Positions 26,740-38,196 are shown, counted from the first letter of the stretch. The stretch: 64,000 nucleotides of DNA from Coleofasciculaceae cyanobacterium (GCA_036703275.1 DATNPK010000026.1:62001-126000); one strand, 5' to 3'. Program-made: numbers and translations. The notes: generated by a model not told the origin, from the letters alone.

Positions 26740-27876
26740 GTGAAATCCAGATATTACCGATATTTCCGCAAAAATAAGCAGACAATAATCAGTCTTGCCA
26801 TCATAATTGGGTTATTAATTTTCTTGGTGATCCAATTATCGGCTCAGGTATTACCAAGCGGTAGTAGATTAAAAGATTTGGCAACATCTGATACCAAAAT
26901 TGGCAGTGTGGGGACATATAATACTCTTTTCCCAGAAGACGGCAAAAGCCAGCAAAAGTATAGAACTTTATTTAAGCGCGAGATGAGCGCGGGAACAGTC
27001 TTGTGTTATCCCAAAACCCTTTGGACAGGTTTCAAACAGTATGATTTTTCGCAGTTTAATACTACAGTTAACTGGTTTGAGGATAGCGGACTCGTGCAAA
27101 TGGCTCATTTACTAGTTGGTCCAAATCAATATTATCCTCAATGGTTTCTGGATAAGTCTTACACGAACGCGCAATTAGAAGACATTATGGAAGATTATAT
27201 TCGCGAGGTGATGCACAGCAACAATAATGGCAGCAAAATTGATATCTGGAATGTGGTTAATGAAACTCTTTGGCTCGAAGGCGGAGCTCCTTATACAGGA
27301 ACGATCTGGAATCAATTAGGAACGGAAGAGGATCGATCGGGACTGACAGGAGCGGACAAAGTACTGACTCATCACCCCGTCTACATTCGTAAAGCATTGG
27401 AAATTGCTCGAAAATATACCAACAACAAGCTAGAGTTACGAGATAACGGGATTGAATTTCCAGATAACGATGAATATCAAATGTTTTATCAGTTGGTAAA
27501 GCATCTACTCAATCAAGGAGTACCGTTGGATGCCGTCGGTTTTCAAACACATCTAAGCACAGATGACACTTATGATTGGGAGGGCTTGAAAAACAATATT
27601 AGAAGGTATAAAGATTTAGGGTTAGAGGTTTACATTACCGAATTGGATGTTGGCAATGACGGTAGCAAACAGGGAAGAAAAAAACAGAAACAATATTATT
27701 ATAACGTGGTCAAAGCGGCTAGAGAAGGGGGTGTCGATCAGATTCACCTGTGGGGATTAAATGATGGACAAATGGGTGATTATCGCGAAGATGAGTTTGC
27801 TCTTTTATTTGAAGGTTATATGGAGCCAAAGCCTGCCTACTATGGTTTCCAACAAGCTTTAAGTAACTATAACTAA
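26740..27876 (+). CDS. GH10-type glycoside hydrolase, membrane-anchored
   Basis: The 378-residue protein has one N-terminal membrane segment (about 15-34) and an extracytoplasmic (beta/alpha)8 domain of the GH10 xylanase family. The acid/base is E175 in WNVVNE and the nucleophile E301 in ITELDVG, both intact. The usual HTLVWHSQ loop reads HLLVGPNQ: the first His and last Gln remain, but the subsite Trp and second His are lost, so specificity may differ from xylan. Translation starts at GTG (26740). Trimming or release of the polymer during export is the likely role. Confidence 0.85.
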   Translation: MKSRYYRYFRKNKQTIISLAIIIGLLIFLVIQLSAQVLPSGSRLKDLATSDTKIGSVGTYNTLFPEDGKSQQKYRTLFKREMSAGTVLCYPKTLWTGFKQYDFSQFNTTVNWFEDSGLVQMAHLLVGPNQYYPQWFLDKSYTNAQLEDIMEDYIREVMHSNNNGSKIDIWNVVNETLWLEGGAPYTGTIWNQLGTEEDRSGLTGADKVLTHHPVYIRKALEIARKYTNNKLELRDNGIEFPDNDEYQMFYQLVKHLLNQGVPLDAVGFQTHLSTDDTYDWEGLKNNIRRYKDLGLEVYITELDVGNDGSKQGRKKQKQYYYNVVKAAREGGVDQIHLWGLNDGQMGDYREDEFALLFEGYMEPKPAYYGFQQALSNYN

Positions 27877-28020
27877 AAGGGCGTTAGTAAATCAGCAGCT
27901 GAAATTTTATTTAAATATAAAGGTAATCTAATAAATGCCAATCCATTTTAGCTAAGAGCCAAGAGCAATAAGATTATTATCGGGCATCTCTTCATCTTTT
28001 TCAGCACAATATTTATAGAC

Positions 28021-28893
28021 ATGATTATTTATCTTGCCTCATATCCACGTTCGGGAAATTCATTAACTCAGAAAATAATTCAGACTTTTTTCGAGCGACC
28101 CATAACTACAGATGATCGAGGAAGCAGAGGTAGAGGAAGCCAAAAAGCCAAGACCTATGCTAGTGGCACAGTATCTTTTATCACCAACTGGCGTTGGCCA
28201 AATGAAAATTCTCATTCGCCATCACGATGGGATAAATTACAAGCACGAACTTTGAACAACAATCTCAATCGGTGGATTGCTTGGTACGACTTAAATGTAC
28301 CGCCCTATACGAAAAACTGTCGCTACCTACTTCCTGACTGTTCGAGAGTGCTGACTCCAAAACATCGTCAGCAGTTAGCAGGTGAAGATTGCTACTTCTT
28401 TATTAAAACTCATCGACTTCCGTTTAAAAAGTATTTTGAAGGTGAATATGTAATCCAGCCCATTCGTCATCCTGGGGCGGTTCTTTGGTCTTATTTTAAT
28501 TTAAAAAAGGCTAATGGCAATACGACAATTTCTTTATCGCAAGAGATTAGGGGAAGTTCATGGAGTAATTATCATCAGCTTTGGAGTAAAGCCATTCCTC
28601 TGGTGAACGGCAGATTAATCCGTATTCGCTTTGAAGATTCACTCTTAAATCCTCTGCAAAGCTGCGAGCGAATATCAGCCGCGATTGGACTTGGATATAA
28701 TTCAGCTAATAAAATGACCTCATTTGAAGAGTTGAATCAACAAGATCCCAAACATTTTCGTGCTGGTCAAGCTAGAGGTTGGGAAGAATATTACACTGAC
28801 CAGCAAAGACAACTTTTGCAGAATATACATGGTTCTACCATGCAGCAGCTTGGTTATGAAATGATAAAACCAATAAAAGTCGCACACCAATAA
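28021..28893 (+). CDS. Sulfotransferase family protein
   Basis: The PAPS-binding loop is SYPRSGNSLTQKII at 7-20, of the aryl/carbohydrate sulfotransferase type (YPRSG.s...). The 3'-phosphate segment is IQPIRHPGAVLWSYF near residue 150, and RIRFEDSLLNP (about 202-212) is the third block. Length (290 residues) is normal and there is no signal peptide. It is third in the rightward arm, 16 bases before kdsA, so sulfation and Kdo synthesis are encoded together. Confidence 0.82.
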   Translation: MIIYLASYPRSGNSLTQKIIQTFFERPITTDDRGSRGRGSQKAKTYASGTVSFITNWRWPNENSHSPSRWDKLQARTLNNNLNRWIAWYDLNVPPYTKNCRYLLPDCSRVLTPKHRQQLAGEDCYFFIKTHRLPFKKYFEGEYVIQPIRHPGAVLWSYFNLKKANGNTTISLSQEIRGSSWSNYHQLWSKAIPLVNGRLIRIRFEDSLLNPLQSCERISAAIGLGYNSANKMTSFEELNQQDPKHFRAGQARGWEEYYTDQQRQLLQNIHGSTMQQLGYEMIKPIKVAHQ

Positions 28894-28906
28894 ATATAAT
28901 TTGTAA

Positions 28907-30342
<1,436 letters not shown>

Positions 30343-30345
30343 AAA

Positions 30346-31566
30346 ATGAAAAGTAGCAAGCTCGTTAAAAGGATCGTTACTTGTCAAGGTAGTATTCAGC
30401 TAGTTACCGCTTTATCAGTTCTTAACTATCGAGAGCAAGAGCAAATAGACTACCAATACGAAAATTACCTGGTTATTTACGATCTCAATTCTCCTCCAGG
30501 ACAAATCGATGCCTTTGCTGCCTTCATCAAAAAAATGGCGCAACTAATCTGTGACTGGAAAAAAATAGTATATATTCTTCCCGAACAGATGCAGGCAATG
30601 GCTAGTAAAAGTAGCTCAACCAATTCTTTAACCTATTTTCAGAGAGTGCATGAGCTAGTTGAAACAGATTCTGCTGATGAAATTTACTTATCCCGAAACT
30701 GGCAATTTGGCAATCAGCTTTTTACTAATGCCTATCAGTTAGCCGAAAAGATTTGCTATGGTGATAGTATCGGCATTTACTTTGGGTCAGACTCTAAGGC
30801 ATTTTTTCTGCCTCAAAGTTTACCCAAACAACTATTAAGTAAGCTGCTGATCGAGTCGATTAATCGCACTAAATTAATTTTGGGTTATCCAGTTTTGCGG
30901 GCGATCGACTTCGACCGAGGCTATTTTTGTCTTCCATACATATTAGGCGAAAACCCGCCGATGCCAGTTACCATAACTGACAAGACAAGTCTGCTCAAAA
31001 TATTCAAACAATTAAAAAGTCTGTTAGATCGCGATTATATCAGCCAATTACGGCAGCAAATAGGGGATGCGCCCGTATCAATTCTTTTGACCTCAAATTT
31101 TTCTGAGGCTGGGAGAATGACATTACAACAAGAAATAGAGGCTTATCGAGAGTTTTTCGATAGTATTGATGTTTCTCAAGGCTCGGTTTTAATTATTAAA
31201 CCGCATCCGAGAGATAGCCTGCAAAAAATGGTAGCGTTGAGCAAGACCCTGAAAGAGCTTTTTGAGCAAATTATTATTCTTTCAGAAACGAGCTTCTTTT
31301 TTCTGCCTTTTGAAGCTTTTTTTACAGCAGCTTTTTTGGATGAGAATTTAAAGTTAACTAATCAAGTTAGAGTATTTGCCTTTAGCTCTGCTTGTTTATC
31401 ATTAAAATTACTGTTTAATATTCATTCTTTTATTGGTTTTGGCAATAAAATTACTAGTAAATTTTTTGCTCAAGATTATGCCCCTGGTAGAATTAAACAC
31501 GAACAGGACTTAAAAGAGGCACTAACAAAAATCGGCGTTGCTAATATAAAATATTACAATTCGTAG
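30346..31566 (+). CDS. Polysialyltransferase-like glycosyltransferase (GT-B)
   Basis: The 406-residue protein carries YGDSIGIYFG (138-147), matching the YGD-type acceptor motif of bacterial sialyltransferase-like GT-B enzymes, and IIKPHPRD (283-290), the nucleotide-binding HP motif of polysialyltransferases. LTSNFSEAG (249-257) and LSETSFFFLPFEAFF follow the same family layout. Family members use CMP-activated acidic sugars. The gene starts 3 bases after kdsC, so CMP-Kdo is the most likely donor, which is inference from context. There is no signal peptide. Confidence 0.6.
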   Translation: MKSSKLVKRIVTCQGSIQLVTALSVLNYREQEQIDYQYENYLVIYDLNSPPGQIDAFAAFIKKMAQLICDWKKIVYILPEQMQAMASKSSSTNSLTYFQRVHELVETDSADEIYLSRNWQFGNQLFTNAYQLAEKICYGDSIGIYFGSDSKAFFLPQSLPKQLLSKLLIESINRTKLILGYPVLRAIDFDRGYFCLPYILGENPPMPVTITDKTSLLKIFKQLKSLLDRDYISQLRQQIGDAPVSILLTSNFSEAGRMTLQQEIEAYREFFDSIDVSQGSVLIIKPHPRDSLQKMVALSKTLKELFEQIIILSETSFFFLPFEAFFTAAFLDENLKLTNQVRVFAFSSACLSLKLLFNIHSFIGFGNKITSKFFAQDYAPGRIKHEQDLKEALTKIGVANIKYYNS

Positions 31567-31692
31567 CTTTTAGCTTTTTACTAAATCCAATCTAATAGAT
31601 TACTAAAATAATTATTTCAATTTCATATCCCAATTCAGCAATGCTCAAAAATCTAAATCGAGTTTTTCCCTAAACAGTTAGAAAAATGTCCT

Positions 31693-32304
31693 ATGACCAT
31701 AAAAAAACGCTGGCAAAAACTATTTTGGCTCGTCAGAAAACCAGTAGTTCACTCGTTCAGAAATCTTTATGTGCAATACAACAACCCCGATGCCAATCTA
31801 TCTGCTCCTATAGTTTGGAAATATGATGATATTGAGGCGATTAGCATTGGTAGCCAGACGCTGATCGAACCATTTTCTCAGATCGTTGTCGAAGTTAGCT
31901 CGCCATTAACTAGTATTCCAGGTCGTCTAATTATTGGCGAAAAAGTAATTATTGGCTCAGGAGCAAATATTCGGGCTGCGGGAGGGGAAATATCGATCGC
32001 TGGCAACTCCATGCTCGCTCAGCAAGTATCATTGATTGCATCTAATCATCTAATTTCTGGAGAAAAACCTTATCGAGATCTACCTTGGGATGAATCAAAA
32101 GTGGGAGTTTCAATCGAGGAAAATGTCTGGATTGGGGCGGGGGTAACTGTTCTTCCTGGTTGTGCGATCGGCAAAAATTCGGTGGTTGGAGCAGGTAGTG
32201 TGGTTACCAAAAGCATTCCAGCCAATGAAGTCTGGGCAGGAATACCAGCAAGAAAGATTAGAAATGTTGTCAAATCTAAATATTTAGCTTATCCCAGCAC
32301 TTAG
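31693..32304 (+). CDS. Left-handed beta-helix acyltransferase
   Basis: The 203-residue protein has hexapeptide-repeat coils, with IIGEKVIIGSGANIRAAGG, then VSIEENVWIGAGVTVLPGCAIGKNSVVGAGSVVTKSIP near the C-terminus. A His in ASNHLIS fits the catalytic position of LacA/Maa-type O-acetyltransferases. Such enzymes use acetyl-CoA (or another acyl-CoA) on sugar hydroxyls or amino groups. It lies in the rightward polysaccharide arm. O-acetylation of the repeat unit is the expected job. Confidence 0.85.
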   Translation: MTIKKRWQKLFWLVRKPVVHSFRNLYVQYNNPDANLSAPIVWKYDDIEAISIGSQTLIEPFSQIVVEVSSPLTSIPGRLIIGEKVIIGSGANIRAAGGEISIAGNSMLAQQVSLIASNHLISGEKPYRDLPWDESKVGVSIEENVWIGAGVTVLPGCAIGKNSVVGAGSVVTKSIPANEVWAGIPARKIRNVVKSKYLAYPST

Positions 32305-32426
32305 TAAGTATCAGCAGGCAAAATTAAATAGCCAATAATTATTTGGTTAATAAGTTTGTTAATCTGAATGATTTTGGGATCATAGTTAATTTTTTTTGAT
32401 TGTATTCGCACTCAGAGGGTAATTAA

Positions 32427-33383
32427 ATGACTGCATCAATAACGAAATTTGCCATAGATGATGTAACGGGAATTAAAGACTATTATGAATCTTATGGATA
32501 TGTGGTAATCAAAACACTTTTAGATCGTGCCAAGATAGAGCATTTTATTAAACAGTACGAAAAAATAAAGCGCAACAAGTTTTTTATTTATTACAGCCAA
32601 AGTTTGCACTTGCCTTTGCGACCTAAAATTACTAATGAAGGTTTTATTGAAGAGTCTATAGAAAGAGTTCAAGATTTAAAATTTTTTCCTGGTTTTTCGC
32701 AAGCTACCTTAAAGTGCTTAATCGCTCAGCCAATTTCTGAGATACTGGGCATATTATCTGGCTCCTCTAGTCATACAATGTGGCAAAATATGTTTTTTGA
32801 CAAGTCAACAGGAACTGTAGAGCATCAAGACCACTATTATTTAGATACTAATCCTCCAGGAAATCTGATTGGTGTCTGGTATGCCCTAGAAGATATTCAT
32901 CCAGATTCTGGCTGCTTTTTCGTAATTCCAGGTAGCCATAAAGCGCAGGTCTTCAGTCGCGAGAATACATCGTCAACAAAAGGGGGACTCAAAGCCCTAA
33001 TTCCCGATCATGAAGATATGAGGAAAAAAATAATCAAGCTAATTCAAGAAAAGAACTGTGAATACAAAGCTTTTCCTTTGAACAAAGGAGATGTTTTATT
33101 TTGGCATCCTTATACTATTCATGGTGCTTACCAGAATAAAAATCCTCAATTCAGCCGTAAATCTTTTACAGCTCACTTTTATCCCTCACATTTGGAACGC
33201 CTAGATGCTCAAACCCCTTGGTTAAAACGTTCGGCTAATCCTCATATTTTGATCAGAAGAAACAATTTGAGAGTATATGGATGGAATGTCAAACAGTATG
33301 CAATTTACTTCTTTAATAAATTAAGAGGTGAAGAAATTACTATGGATATGCGTAGAAAAAGCTATGAAGATTATTCTGAATAA
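32427..33383 (+). CDS. Phytanoyl-CoA dioxygenase (PhyH) family Fe(II)/2OG enzyme
   Basis: A cupin-fold dioxygenase with the iron triad H133-x-D135 (EHQDHYY) and H232 (IHGAY), and R244 as a likely 2-oxoglutarate anchor. The intervening VWYALEDIHPDSGCFFVIPGSHK is the family hallmark. Length is 318 residues and it appears soluble. Members hydroxylate lipids or natural products. Its placement between an acyltransferase and the Wzy-like gene suggests hydroxylation of a sugar, an acyl group or the lipid anchor. A second 2OG-type enzyme is at 7457. Confidence 0.82.
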   Translation: MTASITKFAIDDVTGIKDYYESYGYVVIKTLLDRAKIEHFIKQYEKIKRNKFFIYYSQSLHLPLRPKITNEGFIEESIERVQDLKFFPGFSQATLKCLIAQPISEILGILSGSSSHTMWQNMFFDKSTGTVEHQDHYYLDTNPPGNLIGVWYALEDIHPDSGCFFVIPGSHKAQVFSRENTSSTKGGLKALIPDHEDMRKKIIKLIQEKNCEYKAFPLNKGDVLFWHPYTIHGAYQNKNPQFSRKSFTAHFYPSHLERLDAQTPWLKRSANPHILIRRNNLRVYGWNVKQYAIYFFNKLRGEEITMDMRRKSYEDYSE

Positions 33384-33561
33384 AGTTTTAGCTTTAACCG
33401 ATTGTATAGTAAATTTTCGCTCTTTAACTTTAAACAATTATGGCGGTCATAAAATATGGCTTAACTAAGTTATTTATCTGCTAGATGAAAGCGTATTAGT
33501 ATTAGAGATACCAAGCATTTTTTGACAACAAGCTGATAAATAAATGTAAGAGAAAAAAACA

Positions 33562-34833
33562 TTGAACCAGCATTTATCGAAAAATATAGAATTAGGAATT
33601 ACTTTGTGCTTGTCTGCATTTTACCTTGGAATTGATCTTCCTAACCCAATTCCTAGTGCTTTAGCTCTACTAAGTTTTTTAATCATTCCTCTTTTGATCA
33701 TTCGGCAATGGAAAAAATTCATTTATGTTGCAACTAGAGATATACCGCTGATCCTGGCGGTAGCAATTGCTGTGTTTTCGGTGCTATGGTCTACCAATCC
33801 AGAGGAAACCTTGGCTCACAGTAGAGCCTTGACATTTTCGACTGCGTTCGGCATCTATCTGGCAACGCGCTACACGCCAAAAGAGCAAATGCGCTTAATG
33901 GTTTGGCTGTTCGGCAGTTATATGTTGCTTAGTTTAGTAGCTTCGTTAATTTTGCCATCTTACGGGACGGATATTAATACTGAGGGATTGTCTTGGCAAG
34001 GAATTGCTGGTCATAAAAATGCCTTATCAGCTGCCATGGGTTTAGCTGCTACGCTTTTTTTGGATCTCGCTCTTTATGGCTATAAATATCGAAGGATTGT
34101 CTCTTTGGGAGCGGGAATTTCCTTTATCTTAATTGTGCTTTCTAAGGGAAAAGGTGGTCTGGCGGTATTCATTGCCTTGCTTCCTCTGTTGTTACTTTAT
34201 AAACTTGCCAAACAGGAGTATCGGTTGAGAACTTTTCTTAGTGTTTTTGCCTTCGCGATCGCTTTAGTTCTGATTGTAGCTACTTTGCTCAATTTAGAGT
34301 TCATCACGGTCGAGCTTCTGGGCAAAGATGTGGAATTAACTGGACGTATCCCTTTGTGGAATTATTTAATCCAAAGAGGGATGGAGAAATCTTGGCTAGG
34401 TTATGGATATGGTGCATTTTGGACTAATCCCCAGGAGACTTTACTGGTGGCTCTCAATGTACCGTGGATGTCAACTATAGCAGATGGTATTACAAAAGCT
34501 CACGCTCACAGTGCCTACATCGATTTGTTTTTGCAACTAGGTTGGGTAGGCGTGTCGCTAGTGACGCTTAGTTTTATGACTCTACTGTTTAGAGTGGTCT
34601 TGCTGTTAGGTCTAACTAGACAAATAGAGTATTTTTGGATGCTTCAGCTGTTAATTTTTATGGCTTTGGGCAATATTGCCAATAATGCGGGGGAATTTCT
34701 GGCTTATCGCTCTTTATATTGGGTTTTATATGTATCATCCGCCTGCTCGACTGCCATTCACTTAAAGAGAATTTTGAAGACTGGTAACAAATTAAAGAAT
34801 CTTCAATATGAAAATACTACATATCAGCACTAA
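33562..34833 (+). CDS. O-antigen ligase/polymerase (Wzy-like) membrane protein
   Basis: The 423-residue protein has about ten membrane segments and a large extracytoplasmic loop near residues 290-320 (GKDVELTGRIPLWN at about 252-265 and TKAHAHSAYIDLFLQLGWVGV at about 311-331). AHAHS..D..LQLG is the signature region of O-antigen ligases and Wzy polymerases of cyanobacterial exopolysaccharide loci. It probably polymerises the flipped repeat units. Translation starts at TTG with AAGAG upstream, and the 3' end overlaps the next gene by 26 bases. Confidence 0.83.
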   Translation: MNQHLSKNIELGITLCLSAFYLGIDLPNPIPSALALLSFLIIPLLIIRQWKKFIYVATRDIPLILAVAIAVFSVLWSTNPEETLAHSRALTFSTAFGIYLATRYTPKEQMRLMVWLFGSYMLLSLVASLILPSYGTDINTEGLSWQGIAGHKNALSAAMGLAATLFLDLALYGYKYRRIVSLGAGISFILIVLSKGKGGLAVFIALLPLLLLYKLAKQEYRLRTFLSVFAFAIALVLIVATLLNLEFITVELLGKDVELTGRIPLWNYLIQRGMEKSWLGYGYGAFWTNPQETLLVALNVPWMSTIADGITKAHAHSAYIDLFLQLGWVGVSLVTLSFMTLLFRVVLLLGLTRQIEYFWMLQLLIFMALGNIANNAGEFLAYRSLYWVLYVSSACSTAIHLKRILKTGNKLKNLQYENTTYQH

Positions 34834-36094
34834 AGATGTTGAGGGAGGAGCTGCTCGTGCTGCCTATCGATTACATCAGGGACTTGAAAGCCTCAACGTT
34901 AATTCTCAAATGCTGGTACAAATCAAAGTCAGCGACGATCCAACAGTAATTGCCCCCCAAACCATTATCGAAAAGAGCATTGCCACGCTGGGAGGCATTT
35001 TAGATACAATCCCGCCACGGATTTATCGTCGGGATACTCAAATTTCATTCTCAACTCAATGGCTGCCTGATGCAATTTGTTCTAAAGTTACTCAACTCGA
35101 TCCTGATTTGATTAATCTACATTGGATTAAAAACAGCCATGTGCGTATTGAAACAATGGCTAAGTTAGGGCGACCAATTGTTTGGACTCTCCACGATATG
35201 TGGGCTTTTACTGGAGGATGTCATTACGATCGAGAGTGTGGTCGATACGTTGAGTCGTGTGGTGCTTGCCCTCAACTTAAAAGCGATCGCAACTGGGATT
35301 TGTCCCGTTGGATTTGGCAGCGAAAATCTCAAGCTTGGCAAAATATTCCCTTGACTATTGTTGCTCCGAGTGAGTGGTTAGCTAAATGCGCTCGTTCTAG
35401 TTCTCTGTTTAGAAATCTAAGAGTTGAGGTGATTCCCAATGGTCTCGATCTAAAAAAATATAAGCCAGTCAATAGTCAAATAGTGCGATCGCTACTCAAT
35501 CTGCCTCAAGACAAACAACTGGTACTATTTGGAGCGATTAAAGCCACCAGCGATCGCCGTAAGGGATTTCACTTGCTTCAGGCAGCTTTGCAAAGCTTAT
35601 GTCAGTCAGGATGGCGGGAAAAAATAGAGTTAGTTGTTGTTGGTGCGTCACAGTCAGACAAACAGACGGATTTGGGCTTTAAAACTCATTATCTCGGGAA
35701 ATTGAGCGATGATATCTCTTTGGCACAAGTTTATGCTGCCGCCGATATCTTTGTCGCACCGTCGCTGCAAGATAACCTGCCTAACACGGTAGTAGAAGCG
35801 ATCGCCTGTGGAACTCCCTGTACTGCTTTTAAAATTGGCGGGATGCCAGAAATAATCGAGCATCAGCAAAATGGTTATCTAGCTCAACCCTTTGAAGTAG
35901 AAGATTTAGCTAGAGGAATTGCTTGGGTATTAGAAAACAAAGAACGGCATCATAAATTAAGCGATCGCGCTCGTCAAAAAGCCGAACAAGAGTTTGCTCA
36001 GGAATTACAGGCACGCAATTATGCGTCTCTTTATACTGACATTTTGGTTCAACAAGAGCAAAAAAATGGCAAAAAACAGCATAATTCGTCTTAA
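34808..36094 (+). CDS. GT4 family glycosyltransferase
   Basis: A 428-residue GT-B enzyme starting MKILHISTKDVEGGAARAAYRLHQGL. The N-terminal domain has a Cys-rich CHYDRECGRY.ESCGACPQL insertion typical of one cyanobacterial GT4 group; it may bind metal or form structure. The donor domain has VEAIACGTPCTAFKIGGMPEI, with the EX7E-type residues. The start codon lies inside the 3' end of the Wzy-like gene (26-base overlap), so the two are expressed together. Confidence 0.88.
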   Translation: MKILHISTKDVEGGAARAAYRLHQGLESLNVNSQMLVQIKVSDDPTVIAPQTIIEKSIATLGGILDTIPPRIYRRDTQISFSTQWLPDAICSKVTQLDPDLINLHWIKNSHVRIETMAKLGRPIVWTLHDMWAFTGGCHYDRECGRYVESCGACPQLKSDRNWDLSRWIWQRKSQAWQNIPLTIVAPSEWLAKCARSSSLFRNLRVEVIPNGLDLKKYKPVNSQIVRSLLNLPQDKQLVLFGAIKATSDRRKGFHLLQAALQSLCQSGWREKIELVVVGASQSDKQTDLGFKTHYLGKLSDDISLAQVYAAADIFVAPSLQDNLPNTVVEAIACGTPCTAFKIGGMPEIIEHQQNGYLAQPFEVEDLARGIAWVLENKERHHKLSDRARQKAEQEFAQELQARNYASLYTDILVQQEQKNGKKQHNSS

Positions 36095-36268
36095 AACTTT
36101 CTTATAAATAAATTTAGAAAAATACTAATAAATATAGCAAAAATAAAGCTGAAAATAACTTTGATGATTAAATTAGTAGTTTCCTATAAATTCTAAATTT
36201 TAATTTTGTTTTTATTAAAATAAATAATCATATTTTTGACGCAAATTATTAAGTAAGATCTAAGTAAT

Positions 36269-37045
36269 ATGAATAAAGATTTTTGCTTTTGTACGCTAGC
36301 AATCAGCCATAGATACTGTCTTTTAGCAAAAGAATTGGCGGCGGATTTGGCTAAGTATGCTCCCGAAAAAATGCTAATAGTATATACAGACCAGCCAAGG
36401 CAATTTGAAAGCTGTAGTAATGTTTTAGCTTTTAAACATTATCAAAAAGGTGTGCATAGCTGTATGAATGACAAAAGATTGGTTATCGAAAAGGCTTTGT
36501 CAATATTTAATGCTGCTATATTTTTTGATGCAGATAGCAAAATTATAGCTCCTATAGATAATAATATGACTATTCAACCAGGAATTACAGTACATAGAAT
36601 TGATAATATTCTTAAATGTAAGGTCAACCAAAGAAACAAATATAGAGCAGAGATAACGCAGCAAATAGCAGATAAGCTGAATATTGATTTAAAAGTCACT
36701 AACTTAATTCCAGGAAACATATTTGCCATATCAAAAGAAGATGGAAAAGAAATTGAGTTTTTTAAAACTTGGGATAAAATTGGCAGATATTTTGAATTAA
36801 AAAATCTTCATTATGCTGAAGAAAATTCAATGGGATTGGCTGCTACTAAGGCTGGATTAACGGTTAGAAGTGGCAAAAACTTAGAAGAATTAAAAAAAAT
36901 TCGTCAGCATCTACATATCACAAGCCATAGCATGGAGTCTAAAACTATCTTGGAGCGTCTGAAGCGATGGAGAAATATTCCTTATCGTCTGAGCCTGGCG
37001 CTAATAATTGCTTTAAAAGACTTTAAATTTTACTTTAATAGCTAA
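36269..37045 (+). CDS. GT-A-type glycosyltransferase-like protein
   Basis: A 258-residue protein with MLIVYTDQPRQF, then a DXD motif in AIFFDADSKI (DAD at 87-89), and later NIFAISKEDG and HYAEENSMG. This resembles small GT-A-fold transferases with a metal-binding DXD, but I cannot place it in a numbered family. The base composition is more AT-rich than its neighbours, which may mean separate acquisition. It lies between the GT4 gene and the last sulfotransferase. Confidence 0.55.
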   Translation: MNKDFCFCTLAISHRYCLLAKELAADLAKYAPEKMLIVYTDQPRQFESCSNVLAFKHYQKGVHSCMNDKRLVIEKALSIFNAAIFFDADSKIIAPIDNNMTIQPGITVHRIDNILKCKVNQRNKYRAEITQQIADKLNIDLKVTNLIPGNIFAISKEDGKEIEFFKTWDKIGRYFELKNLHYAEENSMGLAATKAGLTVRSGKNLEELKKIRQHLHITSHSMESKTILERLKRWRNIPYRLSLALIIALKDFKFYFNS

Positions 37046-37106
37046 CAAGTAAAATATAAATATTTAACAAATTAACAATATTAGTAAAGTCGATCAAGTA
37101 ATAATT

Positions 37107-38060
37107 ATGAGTTCAAGAAAACCAATACTTGTGACAGGTTCACATCGTTCTGGTTCAACCTGGGTGGGTAAGATGATTGGTCTATCTCCTATGGTAGGTT
37201 ATATTAAAGAACCATTCAATTTAGAGCATCGTCCTGGTATCTGTAGTGCTAAATTTGAGCATTGGTTTACATATATTTCACAGGAAAATGAGTCTTATTT
37301 TATCGATGATATCGACAAAACAATTCACTTTTTGTATAATTTTCAAGAAGAAATTAAAGCAATAAAATCTTTAAAAGATACATTACGACTTTTAAGAGAC
37401 TATAGCAATTTTTATCAATATCGTATCTCAAATGCTCGACCTCTTTTTAAAGATCCAATAGCAGTATTTTCGACAGAATGGTTGGCAGAAAAATTTGAAA
37501 TGGACGTGGTGGTATTAATTAGACATCCTGCTGCTTTCGTTAGTAGTTATATAAAGAAAAATTGGTACTTTGATTTTGAGCATCTTTTAAAGCAGCCTTT
37601 ACTAATGGAGAAACACCTATATCTTTTTGAAAAAGAAATAAGAGAATCTACTATAAAAGAATATGATCCTGTGGATCGAGCATCATTATTGTGGAAGCTA
37701 ATTTATCATGTCGTCGCCAAGTATCGCGATCATCATAAAAATTGGATGTTTATCAAGCATGAGGATATTTCCTTAAATCCTCTAGCTGGTTTTCAAGCAA
37801 TTTTTAATCATCTAAACTTAAATTTTTCAGCCGAAATTAAGCAAACAATTGAAGAATATAGTAATCCTCAAAATCCTAGCGAAACATTTAAAAATGAAAA
37901 TGCCTTTTTGTGGCTTACTAATGGTAATTTAAAACGAGATAGTAAAGCAAATATTTTCAATTGGCAACATAGACTTAGCGAAGAAGAAATATATAGAATT
38001 AGAGCAAAAACAGAAGAAGTCGCTAACAGATTTTATTTAGATCGAGATTGGAATATGTAG
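37107..38060 (+). CDS. Sulfotransferase family protein
   Basis: The PAPS loop is VTGSHRSGSTWVGKMI at 9-24, and the 3'-phosphate motif VVLIRHPAAFVSSYIKKNW at about residues 134-152 carries the Arg and Ser. WMFIKHEDISLNP at about residues 212-224 is the third conserved block. It is the last gene of the rightward arm and the fourth sulfotransferase in the locus. The sequence is very AT-rich, like the preceding gene. No signal peptide. Confidence 0.83.
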   Translation: MSSRKPILVTGSHRSGSTWVGKMIGLSPMVGYIKEPFNLEHRPGICSAKFEHWFTYISQENESYFIDDIDKTIHFLYNFQEEIKAIKSLKDTLRLLRDYSNFYQYRISNARPLFKDPIAVFSTEWLAEKFEMDVVVLIRHPAAFVSSYIKKNWYFDFEHLLKQPLLMEKHLYLFEKEIRESTIKEYDPVDRASLLWKLIYHVVAKYRDHHKNWMFIKHEDISLNPLAGFQAIFNHLNLNFSAEIKQTIEEYSNPQNPSETFKNENAFLWLTNGNLKRDSKANIFNWQHRLSEEEIYRIRAKTEEVANRFYLDRDWNM

Positions 38061-38196
38061 TAGTTACACTTTTGATTGATTTAAGTAAAAAAAGAATGTA
38101 TTTAGCGATCGCGAAAAAAATGGCGCTCGTTGTTTTCTTCGATTTTTTATTAGATTTATGAAGCACTCTTGGAGTAAAATAGCCAAAATTCCCCTG

